Source: Flavobacterium notoginsengisoli (GTDB taxonomy: Bacteria; Bacteroidota; Bacteroidia; Flavobacteriales; Flavobacteriaceae). Taken from it: a stretch of DNA of 64,000 nt. The stretch covers positions 186,001 to 250,000 of the forward strand of contig NZ_JACHLB010000002.1 of the NCBI RefSeq assembly GCF_014207905.1, written 5' to 3'. The position numbers and the translations under genes were made by a program. Numbering within the stretch: the stretch's first letter is position 1; each line of letters opens with the position of its first letter. The notes under the pieces were generated by a model. It saw nothing but the letters and a program-made list of their open reading frames with translations. It was not told the DNA's origin and made no database searches. Below, one piece after another: positions 16,699 through 25,138 of the stretch.

Positions 16699-17331
16699 TT
16701 ATAGTGTGATAAATAATTCTTCTTGAGATTTTCTAACTTTTTTGTAATGCTGAGCGTCGTCCTCATCATGTCTGTAACCCACAGTTGCGATAACTGAAGC
16801 ATTTAGACCTAATTTATCGAAACCTAAAATTTCGTTGAATTGAGCTGGATTGAAACCTTCCATTGGTGTAGCATCAATTTTTAATTCTGCTGCAGCTGCC
16901 AATAAAGTTCCTAAAGCAATATAAGTTTGTTTTGCTGTCCAGATGTTTTTATTTTCTTGAGATAAGTTTGAAATTACATTATTCATCATATCTTCAAATC
17001 CGCCTAAAGCTTCAGTAGGAACACCTCTTGTTTCGCTAATGTTTTTAATGTAAGCAGCTACAGATTCTGGTCCTGCGTTTAAGTCATTTGCAAAAACGAA
17101 TAATTGAGAAGCATCAGTAATTTGAGTTTGTCCGTAAGCCGCAGCTTTTAATTTTTCTCTAATTTCTGGATTTTCTACAACTACTACTTTAAATGGTTGC
17201 AATCCGTATGATGAAGCCGCCAATCTTACCGCTTCTTTTAAAGTATTTAAGTCAGCAGCAGATATTTTTTTTGTTGCATCAAACTTTTTTGTTGCATATC
17301 TCCAATTAAGACTTTCTAAAAATGTGCTCAT
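16699..17331 (-). CDS. NAD(P)H-dependent nitroreductase-family flavoprotein
   Basis: A 210-residue FMN enzyme of the NfsB/YfkO type. The N-terminal WRYATKKFD matches the RRSxRxF-like FMN phosphate site. It is followed by AASSYGLQPFKVVVVEN, the mid-region QTYIALGTLLAAAAELKIDATPMEGF and the terminal KVRKSQEE. Such enzymes reduce quinones, nitroaromatics or related electrophiles. The MarR gene precedes it by 4 bp. Co-regulation by a MarR repressor fits a response to electrophiles; the true substrate is unknown. Confidence 0.9.
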   Translation of the reverse strand: MSTFLESLNWRYATKKFDATKKISAADLNTLKEAVRLAASSYGLQPFKVVVVENPEIREKLKAAAYGQTQITDASQLFVFANDLNAGPESVAAYIKNISETRGVPTEALGGFEDMMNNVISNLSQENKNIWTAKQTYIALGTLLAAAAELKIDATPMEGFNPAQFNEILGFDKLGLNASVIATVGYRHDEDDAQHYKKVRKSQEELFITL

Positions 17332-17335
17332 AATA

Positions 17336-17797
17336 TTAATTTTGTTGAGTTCTATATTTTTCTAATAATTTGTTTAATAATTCTAATTCTTCCGGGCTAA
17401 TATTCTCAGCAAATGCGCGCTCGTGAGCATCTACTTTCGGATCTAATTCTTTTAAAACATCTAATCCCTTTTGTGTAATCAAAACTTCGATTTTTCTTCT
17501 ATTGTCAGGGCAGACATTTCGTGTAACGAATTCTTTCAATAATAATTTGTCAACTAATCGGGTTGTATTACTCGTTTTAGCTAACATACGTTCTTGTATG
17601 ACACACATATTAGCAGGATTTCCTTTTTGTCCTCTTAATATACGCAGCACATTGTATTGTTCTCCAGAAAGATCATACGGTTTTATCAACTCGTTGAAAT
17701 GATCCTGAATCACATTCTGTGTGTACATGATATTCAGAATAACTTTTTTCGCATTATCCATCTTAACTGTACTCTTAATAACCTCTTCAATTGTCAT
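17336..17797 (-). CDS. MarR-family regulator
   Basis: A 153-residue winged-helix regulator beginning at ATG 17797 (MTIEEVIKS); the longer frame runs through the operator region. The DNA-binding core includes LSGEQYNVLRILRG, MLAKTSNTTRLVDKLLLKEFVTRNVCPDNRRKIEVLITQKGLDVL, with the wing DNRRK. The family usually represses its own operon until an oxidant or phenolic ligand binds. A Cys at the wing (NVCPDNR) could be redox active. Two palindromes overlap its promoter, supporting self-repression together with the nitroreductase and YceI genes. Confidence 0.92.
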   Translation of the reverse strand: MTIEEVIKSTVKMDNAKKVILNIMYTQNVIQDHFNELIKPYDLSGEQYNVLRILRGQKGNPANMCVIQERMLAKTSNTTRLVDKLLLKEFVTRNVCPDNRRKIEVLITQKGLDVLKELDPKVDAHERAFAENISPEELELLNKLLEKYRTQQN

Positions 17798-17812
17798 AGT
17801 CGTAAGTGTATA

Positions 17813-17856
17813 ATTTGTATATACAAATGTAGAACTTTTAATAGTTGTATATACAA
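17813..17856 (-). promoter_or_regulatory. MarR promoter with twin TTGTATATACAA operators
   Basis: Perfect palindromes ATTTGTATATACAAAT (17813-17828) and TTGTATATACAA (17845-17856) share the same 12-bp core, with centres 30 bp apart (about three helical turns). The minus-strand -7 element TACATTTG (17824-17831) overlaps the first. This is the expected layout for repression by the adjacent MarR protein. Confidence 0.8.
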
Positions 17857-18096
17857 ATGTCATGTTAAAAATTTGTTAATTATAAAAACTTGTGAGAATT
17901 CAAAGAACAGATTAGAGCGAAATGAGAATAAATTTAGATTTATTTTTTGAATTAAAATGTTGATATTTAATATTTTAACTTAAAAATAATTTTAGCTGTA
18001 AGTTTTGGTGAACAAATCTCAACAGGGATAATATTTGAAAAAAAGGAATACATCAAAAAGTATAAAACGCTACTTTTTTTAAGTTATTTTAGAAAA

Positions 18097-19704
18097 TTAA
18101 AGATTTTGAAAATCTATTTTTGAGCTGTTTCTGAATTCAGAGAGCAGAAAACCTTTGGAAATCATATTAAAACCTTCAATTTCTTTGGCAATCCAATTTT
18201 CATCGTAGTCAAGTTCTTTAGCAATAATTCGAGCAGTCTTTTCGGCAGATTGAATTGCGGCTCTGGCGTCTAAAAATAGTAATCGAACCCGTCTTGCTAA
18301 AACGTCATCAACCGTTCTTGCCATTTCATGACGTACCGCCCAAACAACTTCAGCTAAAGTAAATTCGTAATCAGGATGGAGTTTTTCTTTTAAGTCAGGT
18401 TCATTTTCCTGTAATTTTAATATTTGAGGAATATCGCTACCATATATATAGAGATGATTTTCACGATCAAGATTATTTGTTGGTTTGTTTCCGTGAATAG
18501 ACAAGTGTTCTGTAACACAAGGTTTTTTAGGAAGTTTACCTTTTAAAATAGCTTTATCAATTATTTCTTCAGCCATTTTTCTGTAAGTTGTCCATTTTCC
18601 GCCAGTTATAGTAATTAAACCAGTTTCAGAAACTATAATTTTATGGCTTCTAGAAACTTCTTTGGTGCTTTTTCCTTCTTCTTTAGGTGCTGCCAACGGG
18701 CGTAAACCTGCGAAAACAGATAATACATCGGCTCTTGTTGGCTTTTTAGCTAGAAAACGCTGTGCAGTTTCCAAAACAAATTCAATTTCGCTTTCTAAGG
18801 CAATTGGCTCTAAACTTTGTTTTTTTATTAAAGTATCGGTTGTGCCGACAACAATTCGATTATGCCACGGAACAGCAAATAAAACCCTTCCGTCTTTTGT
18901 TTTCGGAATCATTAATGCGTGCTCGCCTGGAAGAAATGATTTATCAAACACCAAATGAATTCCTTGACTTGGAACTATGTATTTTTTGTAAACGGTATCA
19001 TTTAGCTTCATTATGGCATTGGTGAACACTCCTGTTGCATTTATTACAACTGAACCTTTTAGATCATAAGTAATTCCAGTTTCCTGATCGGTTATCTGAA
19101 CGCCAAATACTTGATTGTTTTTGTCTTTTAGTAAATTGACAACTTTAGTATAGTTTAAAACGCAAGCTCCATTCTCTACAGCAGTTTGGGCAAGATTAAC
19201 TGCTAAACGCGAATCATCAAATTGACCATCATGATAAATAACGCCATTTACCAATCCGTTTTCTTCAACGTTTGGGAGCATTTCGATGGTTTTCTTTTTT
19301 GAAAGGTATTTAGAACTCCCCAAACTCAAACAGCCCGAAAGTAAATCGTAAACTTTTAGTCCAATTGTGTAAAAGTAACCACTAAACCAATGATAATTTG
19401 GAATAACAAAGGATTGATTTTTAACTAAATGATTGGCGTTTTGAGCTAATAATCCTCGTTCTTTTAGAGCTTCTCTCACCAAATGGATATCGCCTTGGGC
19501 TAAATAACGTACTCCGCCATGAACTAATTTTGTGCTTCTGCTAGATGTTCCTTTGGCAAAATCTACGGCTTCTAATAAAATGGTTTTATAACCGCGACTT
19601 GCAGCATCAATTGCAGTTCCAAGTCCGCTTGCTCCTCCGCCAATAATTATTACGTCCCAATTTTCGGTGTTTTTTAATTTGGATAACAGCTCTGAACGAT
19701 TCAT
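18097..19704 (-). CDS. glpD: Glycerol-3-phosphate dehydrogenase, FAD-dependent
   Basis: A 535-residue membrane-associated flavoenzyme oxidising glycerol 3-phosphate to dihydroxyacetone phosphate and passing electrons to quinone. The FAD dinucleotide fold is at residues 17-45 (DVIIGGGASGLGTAIDA). It is followed by the family motif SSRSTKLVHGGVRYL and, later, GGKWTTYRKMAEE. The C-terminal domain (AEVVWAVRHEMARTVDDVLARR) is complete. A -7 element TAAGTTTG lies at 19731-19738. No glpF or glpK is adjacent in the window. Confidence 0.96.
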   Translation of the reverse strand: MNRSELLSKLKNTENWDVIIIGGGASGLGTAIDAASRGYKTILLEAVDFAKGTSSRSTKLVHGGVRYLAQGDIHLVREALKERGLLAQNANHLVKNQSFVIPNYHWFSGYFYTIGLKVYDLLSGCLSLGSSKYLSKKKTIEMLPNVEENGLVNGVIYHDGQFDDSRLAVNLAQTAVENGACVLNYTKVVNLLKDKNNQVFGVQITDQETGITYDLKGSVVINATGVFTNAIMKLNDTVYKKYIVPSQGIHLVFDKSFLPGEHALMIPKTKDGRVLFAVPWHNRIVVGTTDTLIKKQSLEPIALESEIEFVLETAQRFLAKKPTRADVLSVFAGLRPLAAPKEEGKSTKEVSRSHKIIVSETGLITITGGKWTTYRKMAEEIIDKAILKGKLPKKPCVTEHLSIHGNKPTNNLDRENHLYIYGSDIPQILKLQENEPDLKEKLHPDYEFTLAEVVWAVRHEMARTVDDVLARRVRLLFLDARAAIQSAEKTARIIAKELDYDENWIAKEIEGFNMISKGFLLSEFRNSSKIDFQNL

Positions 19705-19730
19705 ATTTTTCGAGACATATTTGTTTAAAA

Positions 19731-19738
19731 CAAACTTA
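19731..19738 (-). promoter_or_regulatory. -7 promoter element of glpD
   Basis: Minus-strand TAAGTTTG is a full match to TAnnTTTG, 26 bases upstream of the glpD start. No obvious -33 TTG was found. Confidence 0.5.
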
Positions 19739-19870
19739 ACGAAATGAAATTAAAAATTGATGAAGAATTGTTTTGTTTCAAGTTTAAGGTTTAAAGTTTA
19801 ATATTGATTAACGGCGAATATTTTTTAACGCAAAGTTCGCAAGGTTTTTTTATTAAGGCTTTTTATAAAG

Positions 19871-19915
19871 CGCAAAGTCCGCAAAGCTTTATGATAAAAC
19901 TTTGCGGACTTTGCG
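19871..19915. repeat. Dispersed CGCAAAG hairpin repeat, copy 2
   Basis: A perfect 16-bp inverted repeat (CGCAAAGTCCGCAAAG and its complement) encloses a 13-base loop, the same geometry as the copy at 373-417 but with compensating base changes in the stem. It is flanked by further GCGCAAAG and TCTTTGCG units (about 19828-19942). It lies downstream of the minus-strand YeeE-like gene. Confidence 0.8.
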
Positions 19916-19966
19916 TATATCTTTGCGCTCTTTGCGGTTAAATCAACTTGAAACTTGAAACAAATT

Positions 19967-20446
19967 TTAATGCGGCAATTTATTCTTAATCAATCCATAA
20001 ACCCAAGTTCCGAAAATAGCACTTACTAAAGTAACTACAATAACAGTCGCACCTGTACCAATTTGAGCAAAAAGTGGACCTGGACAAGCTCCAGTAATAG
20101 CCCAACCAAAACCAAACATCAATCCGCCATAGATTTGTCCTTTGTTGAAAGTCTTTGGCTGAATTTCTATTTTTTCGCCTTGAAGGGTTTTGATGTTGAA
20201 TTTTTTTATGATAAAAACAGAGATCACACCAACTGCAACTGCGCTTCCGATTACGCCATACATATGAAACGATTCAAGGTGAAACATTTCCTGAATGCGA
20301 AACCAACTGATAATTTCAGCTTTTACGAATACAATTCCGAAAAAGATTCCAACGATTAAATATTTAATGTTAGCAAAAGCGTTTTCTTTTTTATGGCTTG
20401 CGTTGATTCCTTCGCTGTCTGTATTTTTATTTTCTAGATTACTCAT
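19967..20446 (-). CDS. YeeE/YedE-family transporter, second half-size subunit (DUF6691-like)
   Basis: A 159-residue membrane protein with about four hydrophobic helices and the conserved segment GFGWAITGACPGPLFAQIG. Its Cys-Pro matches the transport cysteine regions of YeeE/YedE (TsuA-like) thiosulfate importers. Together with the neighbour at 20457 it probably makes up one full-length transporter split into two polypeptides. The gap between them is 10 bp. It belongs to a block of sulfur genes; transport of thiosulfate or a related sulfur species is inferred. Confidence 0.85.
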   Translation of the reverse strand: MSNLENKNTDSEGINASHKKENAFANIKYLIVGIFFGIVFVKAEIISWFRIQEMFHLESFHMYGVIGSAVAVGVISVFIIKKFNIKTLQGEKIEIQPKTFNKGQIYGGLMFGFGWAITGACPGPLFAQIGTGATVIVVTLVSAIFGTWVYGLIKNKLPH

Positions 20447-20456
20447 TTTTGAAATT

Positions 20457-21026
20457 TTAAAGTGAAAGAATATAGGGAAGAATCAAAAGTGACATTACAA
20501 AACCGCCAATCATAAAACAGATTGTAGCTACTAAAGATGGCCATTGTAAGTTTGATAATCCCATAATGGCATGTCCGCTGGTACATCCGCCTGCATAACG
20601 CGTTCCGAAACCAACTAGAAATCCGCCGACAACCATCATAATAAATCCACGAAGCGTAAATAAACTTTCCCAAGAAAATAATTGTACTGGCACTAAACCG
20701 GTATGATCTGTAATTCCGTAAGTTGCCAATTGCTCAGAAAGTTCTGGAGTTATTGTAACAGCATTAGGATTAGATAAGAAATAAGCAGCGATAACACCAC
20801 CAAGAAAAATTCCGAAAACAAAAAATAAATTCCAGCTTTCTTTTTTCCAATCATATTTGAAAAATGAAATATTTGCAGGAATACAAGCTGCGCAAATATG
20901 ACGAAGCGACGAGCTAATCCCGAAAGATTTATTTCCGATAATCAATAAAATTGGAACAGTTAATCCAATTAAAGGTCCAGCTATATACCATGGCCAAGGT
21001 TCACGAATAATTTCTAGTAAACTCAT
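20457..21026 (-). CDS. YeeE/YedE-family transporter, first half-size subunit
   Basis: A 189-residue membrane protein with about five helices. It has the family hallmark GFGTRYAGGCTSGHAIMGLSNL, whose Cys is expected to line the sulfur-substrate path as in TsuA/YeeE. A second conserved Cys region, HICAACIPANI, lies near residues 42-52. The gene precedes its partner by 10 bp and is on the same strand as, but 171 bp after, the metallo-beta-lactamase/rhodanese gene. This suggests import or export of reduced sulfur handled by that enzyme. Confidence 0.88.
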   Translation of the reverse strand: MSLLEIIREPWPWYIAGPLIGLTVPILLIIGNKSFGISSSLRHICAACIPANISFFKYDWKKESWNLFFVFGIFLGGVIAAYFLSNPNAVTITPELSEQLATYGITDHTGLVPVQLFSWESLFTLRGFIMMVVGGFLVGFGTRYAGGCTSGHAIMGLSNLQWPSLVATICFMIGGFVMSLLILPYILSL

Positions 21027-21197
21027 AAAAAAAATAAAGATTAAGTATTTTTTCCACCATATAAGTTGTGTAAGAAATTATAAGTTAGAGTTTCTTATAT
21101 AACTTATAAAAATTAAGTAAATATAAGATCGGGCTTAAAAACACCCCAAACTAAAATGAACTTATATCACTTATATGGTAAAATTTATGTTCAATGT

Positions 21198-22616
21198 TTA
21201 TGCTTTCAAAATCTTGCTTTGACAAACAAAATCTGATTTTGGAACATTGGTTTTTGAAATCGCTCCAAAACCACCTTCCACTTCAGAGAAATTTCTAAAG
21301 CCTCTTGCTTGAAGAATAGAAGCGGCAATCATACTTCTGTAACCACCAGCACAATGCAGATAAAAATGTTCATTCGGATCAATGTCTTTTACCCAGTCAT
21401 TAATGTAAGCCAAAGGTTTGCTATAGGCATCTTCAATATGTTCTGCTTCGTATTCTGATTCTTTACGAATGTCGATTATTTTGTTTTTTTGAATATCTAC
21501 TTCATTAGCAAATTGCTCAGCAGTGATTCGGTTAACAGAATCTGTTTCAAAACCAGCTTTTTGCCAAGCTTCAAAACCGCCTTCTAAATGTCCTATAATA
21601 GTATCGAAACCTACACGGCTTAAACGTGTTACGGTTTCTTCTTCCATTCCAGTTGTCGTAATTAATATAATAGGCTGTTTTACATTAGCAATTAAAGTTC
21701 CAACCCAAGGAGCAAAATCGCCATTAATTCCGATATTGATAGACTGCGGAACAAATGCTTTACTGAAATCAGCAGCACTTCTTGTATCCAAAATCAAAGC
21801 GCCAGTTTCTTCTGCAACAGCTTCAAATTCGCTTACATTTATGGCTTTCATTCCGTTGTGTAAAACAGTTTCAAAGCTTTCGTAACCTTGTTTATTCATA
21901 GCGACATTCATGCTGAAATAAGCTGGCGGAGGCAATAATCCATCAGTAACTTCTTTAATGAATTCTTCTTCGGTCATATTGGCACGAAGCGCATAATTGG
22001 TTGCTTTCTGATTTCCAATCGTGGAAACAGTTTCTTTACTCATGTTTTTTCCACAAGCACTTCCTGCACCATGCGCTGGATAAACGATTACATCATCGGC
22101 CAAAGTCATGATTTTATCTCTTAAAGAATGAAATAAAATTCCAGCCAATTGATCTTGTGTCATTCCTGCAGCTTTCTGAGCTAAATCGGGACGGCCAACG
22201 TCTCCAATAAATAAAGTATCTCCAGAAAAAATCGCGTGATCTTTTCCGTTTTCGTCGATAAGTAAAAAAGTAGAGCTTTCCATAGTATGTCCTGGAGTGT
22301 GCAAAACTTTAATAGTTACTTTTCCGATTTTAAATTCTTGTCCGTCAGTTGCAGAAATACAGTCAAATTCGCAAGCTGCATTTGGTCCGTAAACAATTGG
22401 TGCTCCCGTTTCTTTGCTTAAATCAACGTGTCCAGAAACGAAATCGGCGTGAAAATGCGTTTCAAAAATATATTTCAATTTTACTCCGTCACGTTCTAAA
22501 CGGTCTAAGTAAGGCTGTGTTTCTCTAAGCGGATCAATAATGGCCGCTTCGCCATTTGAAGTAATATAGTATGCACCTTGCGCAAGGCATCCGGTGTAAA
22601 TTTGCTCTATTTTCAT
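21198..22616 (-). CDS. Metallo-beta-lactamase fold protein with two rhodanese domains
   Basis: A 472-residue protein. The N-terminal MBL domain has the ETHE1-like iron site: THFHADF (His54, His56, Asp58), HTPGHT (His110), SGDTLFIGDVGRPD (Asp133) and YPAHGAGSACG. Persulfide dioxygenases of this type oxidise glutathione or other low-molecular-weight persulfides to sulfite. Two rhodanese domains follow (about 265-360 and 370-470). The second has the catalytic Cys in LHCAGGYRS; the first has ITTTGMEEE there and lacks the Cys, so it is probably structural. Neighbouring sulfur transporters support a role in sulfide or persulfide detoxification. Confidence 0.9.
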   Translation of the reverse strand: MKIEQIYTGCLAQGAYYITSNGEAAIIDPLRETQPYLDRLERDGVKLKYIFETHFHADFVSGHVDLSKETGAPIVYGPNAACEFDCISATDGQEFKIGKVTIKVLHTPGHTMESSTFLLIDENGKDHAIFSGDTLFIGDVGRPDLAQKAAGMTQDQLAGILFHSLRDKIMTLADDVIVYPAHGAGSACGKNMSKETVSTIGNQKATNYALRANMTEEEFIKEVTDGLLPPPAYFSMNVAMNKQGYESFETVLHNGMKAINVSEFEAVAEETGALILDTRSAADFSKAFVPQSINIGINGDFAPWVGTLIANVKQPIILITTTGMEEETVTRLSRVGFDTIIGHLEGGFEAWQKAGFETDSVNRITAEQFANEVDIQKNKIIDIRKESEYEAEHIEDAYSKPLAYINDWVKDIDPNEHFYLHCAGGYRSMIAASILQARGFRNFSEVEGGFGAISKTNVPKSDFVCQSKILKA

Positions 22617-22642
22617 GATAGATATTGTAAAATGATGGGTTA

Positions 22643-22687
22643 CAAAGGTAACTTTGTTTTTTAAAAAAATAGGTGACTTATGTTACA
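22643..22687 (-). promoter_or_regulatory. Promoter of the MBL-rhodanese gene with CRP-like box
   Basis: Minus-strand -7 element TACCTTTG (22643-22650) is a full TAnnTTTG match. A CRP/FNR-like dyad GGTGA-CTTATG-TTACA is at 22672-22687, centred 36.5 bp from the distal end of the -7 element, i.e. near -42 from the expected start. This is the class II activator position. The same arrangement occurs before the TauE/SafE gene. Confidence 0.65.
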
Positions 22688-22818
22688 GAAATTAGGTTTT
22701 TGTGTAAAATATTATGGGTTTTCTCATATTCTCATGATATAAATTAATTTAAAGTACAGCAATTACGCTTTAAGCTTTAATTTTGCGTATGACGAATATC
22801 ATTTCAAAACAAAAAAAA

Positions 22819-23412
22819 ATGAACACACAAGACTTATTAAATCAAATTGCTTTTATAAAAGAGATTGATAAAGTAAAATACATTCAGCGTAAAACGAAAT
22901 TATTTAATAGCGACCGATGCGAAAATGACGCAGAACATAGTTGGCATCTCGCATTAATGGCTATTGTTTTAGCTGAACATTCGAATGAGCCGATTGATGT
23001 TTTGAAAGTGGTAAAAATGGTTTTGATTCATGATATTGTAGAAATTGATGCTGGCGATGTTTTCATTTATGATACTGTAAAAAGTCATGATAATACCGAT
23101 GAAGAGAGATTAGCTGCCAATAGAATTTTTGGTTTATTGCCTAAAAATCAAGCAGAAAAATTAATTGCAATCTGGGAAGAATTTGAAGCAGGAGAAACCA
23201 ACGAAGCAAAATTTGCCAGATCTATGGACAGATTAGAACCTTTATTGCAAAACACGTCTAACAATGGTGGAACATGGAAAGAGTTTGGCGTTACTTATGA
23301 TAAAGTTTACGCGAAGAAAAGCGTCATAAAAAATGGATCAACTTCTTTATGGAATTACGCCGAAGGTTTGATTAATGAAAGCGTTGAAAAAGGGATTTTG
23401 AAGAAAGAATAA
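22819..23412 (+). CDS. HD-domain hydrolase, YfbR/HDDC2-like
   Basis: A 197-residue protein starting at ATG 22819 (MNTQDLLNQ). It has the HD-superfamily metal motifs: His in AEHSWHLALMAIVLAEH, the HD pair in MVLIHDIVEIDAGD, and the later SMDRLEPLLQN. Relatives are 5'-deoxynucleotidases that cleave deoxynucleoside monophosphates. It stands alone, divergent from the MBL-rhodanese gene. The substrate is inferred from the family. Confidence 0.87.
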   Translation: MNTQDLLNQIAFIKEIDKVKYIQRKTKLFNSDRCENDAEHSWHLALMAIVLAEHSNEPIDVLKVVKMVLIHDIVEIDAGDVFIYDTVKSHDNTDEERLAANRIFGLLPKNQAEKLIAIWEEFEAGETNEAKFARSMDRLEPLLQNTSNNGGTWKEFGVTYDKVYAKKSVIKNGSTSLWNYAEGLINESVEKGILKKE

Positions 23413-23426
23413 TATTTTATATCGAA

Positions 23427-23459
23427 AACTTTGTCAAAGTTTCAAACTTTGACAAAGTT
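23427..23459. repeat. TTTGTCAAAG hairpin repeat, copy 1
   Basis: A perfect 15-bp stem AACTTTGTCAAAGTT and its complement encloses a 3-base loop. It is related to the hairpin at 29236-29268. It lies 15 bp after the HD hydrolase stop but has no T-tract, so it is not a typical terminator. Confidence 0.8.
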
Positions 23460-23533
23460 GCTTCAACATAAATAAAATATAGCCTGCGGTTTGAACCACT
23501 GGTTATGTTTAAGCACGCAAATCTCTACACAAT

Positions 23534-23637
23534 TTTGTCATTTCGACGAAGGAGAAATCTTCGTAAATAATTCCGTAACGAAAATCCAATCTTTGTGGAG
23601 TTTCTCGTCGAGATTTCTCCTTCGACGAAATGACAAA
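23534..23637. repeat. 27-bp inverted repeat TTTGTCATTTCGACGAAGG
   Basis: Arms 23534-23560 and 23611-23637 are complementary over 27 bases with one mismatch and are separated by 50 bases. Sequences of this kind are common dispersed elements in flavobacterial genomes. No gene inside. Confidence 0.85.
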
Positions 23638-23754
23638 CTGTATGTCAACGGTAAAAAGTATAAGTGTCATTTCTACTTTTAAAATTGTTGAAAAGTTTAA
23701 CAAATATCAGACGATAAACTTTTTTTAAAGGGCGTTAATTCGGGTTGTAATGGT

Positions 23755-23762
23755 TAAATTTG
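23755..23762 (+). promoter_or_regulatory. -7 promoter element of cydAB
   Basis: TAAATTTG is a full TAnnTTTG match, 27 bases upstream of the cydA ATG. It gives an expected start near 23768. Confidence 0.55.
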
Positions 23763-23789
23763 TGGAACTTCATAAACAAATTACCACTT

Positions 23790-25136
23790 ATGGAAGAAAT
23801 GCTCTTTTATGATCGAATGCAATTCGCGTTTACCATTACTTTTCATTATCTTTTTCCACAACTTACAATGGGTCTTTCTTTGATCATTGTTTACTTCAAA
23901 TGGAAATATCTTAAAACAAAAGAAGAACACTACAATCACGCCACACATTTCTGGATGAAAATCTTCGCTCTCAATTTTGCAATGGGCGTTGTAACCGGAA
24001 TTCCGATGGAATTTCAATTTGGAACCAACTGGGCCAAATTCTCCGAATTAACAGGTGGAATTATTGGACAGACGCTGGCAATGGAAGGAATGTTTTCTTT
24101 CTTTCTCGAATCTTCATTTTTAGGTTTGTTTTTATTTGGTGAAAAACTACTGGGACATAAATGGCATTTTGTAACTGGATTATTAATTATGATTGGTTCT
24201 TGGGCAAGTGGATTCTTAATCATTGCCACCCATTCGTGGATGCAGAATCCTGTTGGTTATGAAATTCTGGAAAACGGAAAATTTGTTCTGAATAATTTTC
24301 AGGCTTTATTTTTAAATCCGTGGCTTTGGCCTTCTTATTTGCATAATCAAGCGGCTTCTTTGGTAACGAGTTCTTTTGTAGTTGCCGGAATTGGAGCTTT
24401 TTATATTTTAAGTAAAAAGAACGTTACTTTCGGGAAATTGTTTCTTAAAACAGGTGTAATCTTCGGATTGATTTCGAGTATAATAGTTGCCGTTCCAACG
24501 GGAGATTTAGCAGCTAAAAACGTTGTCAAATATCAACCGGTAACTTTTGCAGCCATGGAAGGAATTTTTCATACCGAAAAGAAAGGTTCTGAAATCGTCT
24601 TAATTGGTCAGCCCGATGTGAAAGATAAAAAGCTCGATAATAAAATTGCCGTTCCCAATATTTTAAGTTTCCTGACTTACGGAAATTGGGATCAAGAAAT
24701 TAAAGGTTTAGATCAGTTTGAAGAAGATTTGCATCCAACCAATATTTCAGGTTTGTATTACGCGTATCATATTATGGTGGGACTTGGGACAGTTTTTATT
24801 GGTTTAATGGTGCTTTCTCTTTTTCAATTAATCAGAGGGAAATTATTTGAAACCAAATGGCTTTTATGGTCATTAATGTTCATGATGCCATTTCCTTACA
24901 TCGCCAATACAACAGGCTGGTACACGGCAGAATTAGGAAGACAGCCTTGGCTGGTTTATAATTTATTGCGAACAGCGGCAGGTGCATCGCCAACGGTTTC
25001 TTCAGGAAATACCTTATTTACATTGCTTGGATTTATCGGATTGTATCTTTTGCTTGGAATGCTGTTTTTGCTTTTAGTTGGAAAAATTATCAATAAAGGA
25101 CCTCACAAAGTGGAACTTTCAACAGAAAAAATATAA
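23790..25136 (+). CDS. cydA: Cytochrome bd ubiquinol oxidase subunit I
   Basis: A 448-residue membrane subunit of the high-affinity terminal oxidase that reduces O2 with quinol. Heme ligands and key residues line up with the E. coli enzyme: His19 in FTITFHYLF, Glu99 and Glu107 in AMEGMFSFFLESSF, His185 in PSYLHNQAA, and the GRQPW motif late in the sequence. The Q-loop is of the short type. I chose ATG 23790 (MEEMLFYDRM), which matches the family; a TTG start 30 bases upstream is less likely. It is followed 2 bp later by cydB. Confidence 0.96.
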   Translation: MEEMLFYDRMQFAFTITFHYLFPQLTMGLSLIIVYFKWKYLKTKEEHYNHATHFWMKIFALNFAMGVVTGIPMEFQFGTNWAKFSELTGGIIGQTLAMEGMFSFFLESSFLGLFLFGEKLLGHKWHFVTGLLIMIGSWASGFLIIATHSWMQNPVGYEILENGKFVLNNFQALFLNPWLWPSYLHNQAASLVTSSFVVAGIGAFYILSKKNVTFGKLFLKTGVIFGLISSIIVAVPTGDLAAKNVVKYQPVTFAAMEGIFHTEKKGSEIVLIGQPDVKDKKLDNKIAVPNILSFLTYGNWDQEIKGLDQFEEDLHPTNISGLYYAYHIMVGLGTVFIGLMVLSLFQLIRGKLFETKWLLWSLMFMMPFPYIANTTGWYTAELGRQPWLVYNLLRTAAGASPTVSSGNTLFTLLGFIGLYLLLGMLFLLLVGKIINKGPHKVELSTEKI

Positions 25137-25138
25137 GT

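Larger units (their letters stand above)
23413..23754. other. Repeat-bearing gap between HD hydrolase and cydA
   Basis: This gap holds no gene I can support. It contains a TTTGTCAAAG hairpin (23427-23459), a 27-bp inverted repeat (23534-23637) and AT-rich sequence up to the cydA promoter. Small open frames across the inverted repeat exist on both strands and look like by-products of the palindrome. Confidence 0.6.

Noticed and set aside
21057..21179. ACCATATAAG/CTTATATGGT inverted arms upstream of the YeeE-like gene
   Set aside because: Looked for the CRP-like box found in the other sulfur promoters; the half-sites do not fit and no good -7 element is at the matching distance.
23491..23703. 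Two opposite 63-64-residue frames
   Set aside because: They mirror one another across a 27-bp inverted repeat and are by-products of the palindrome.
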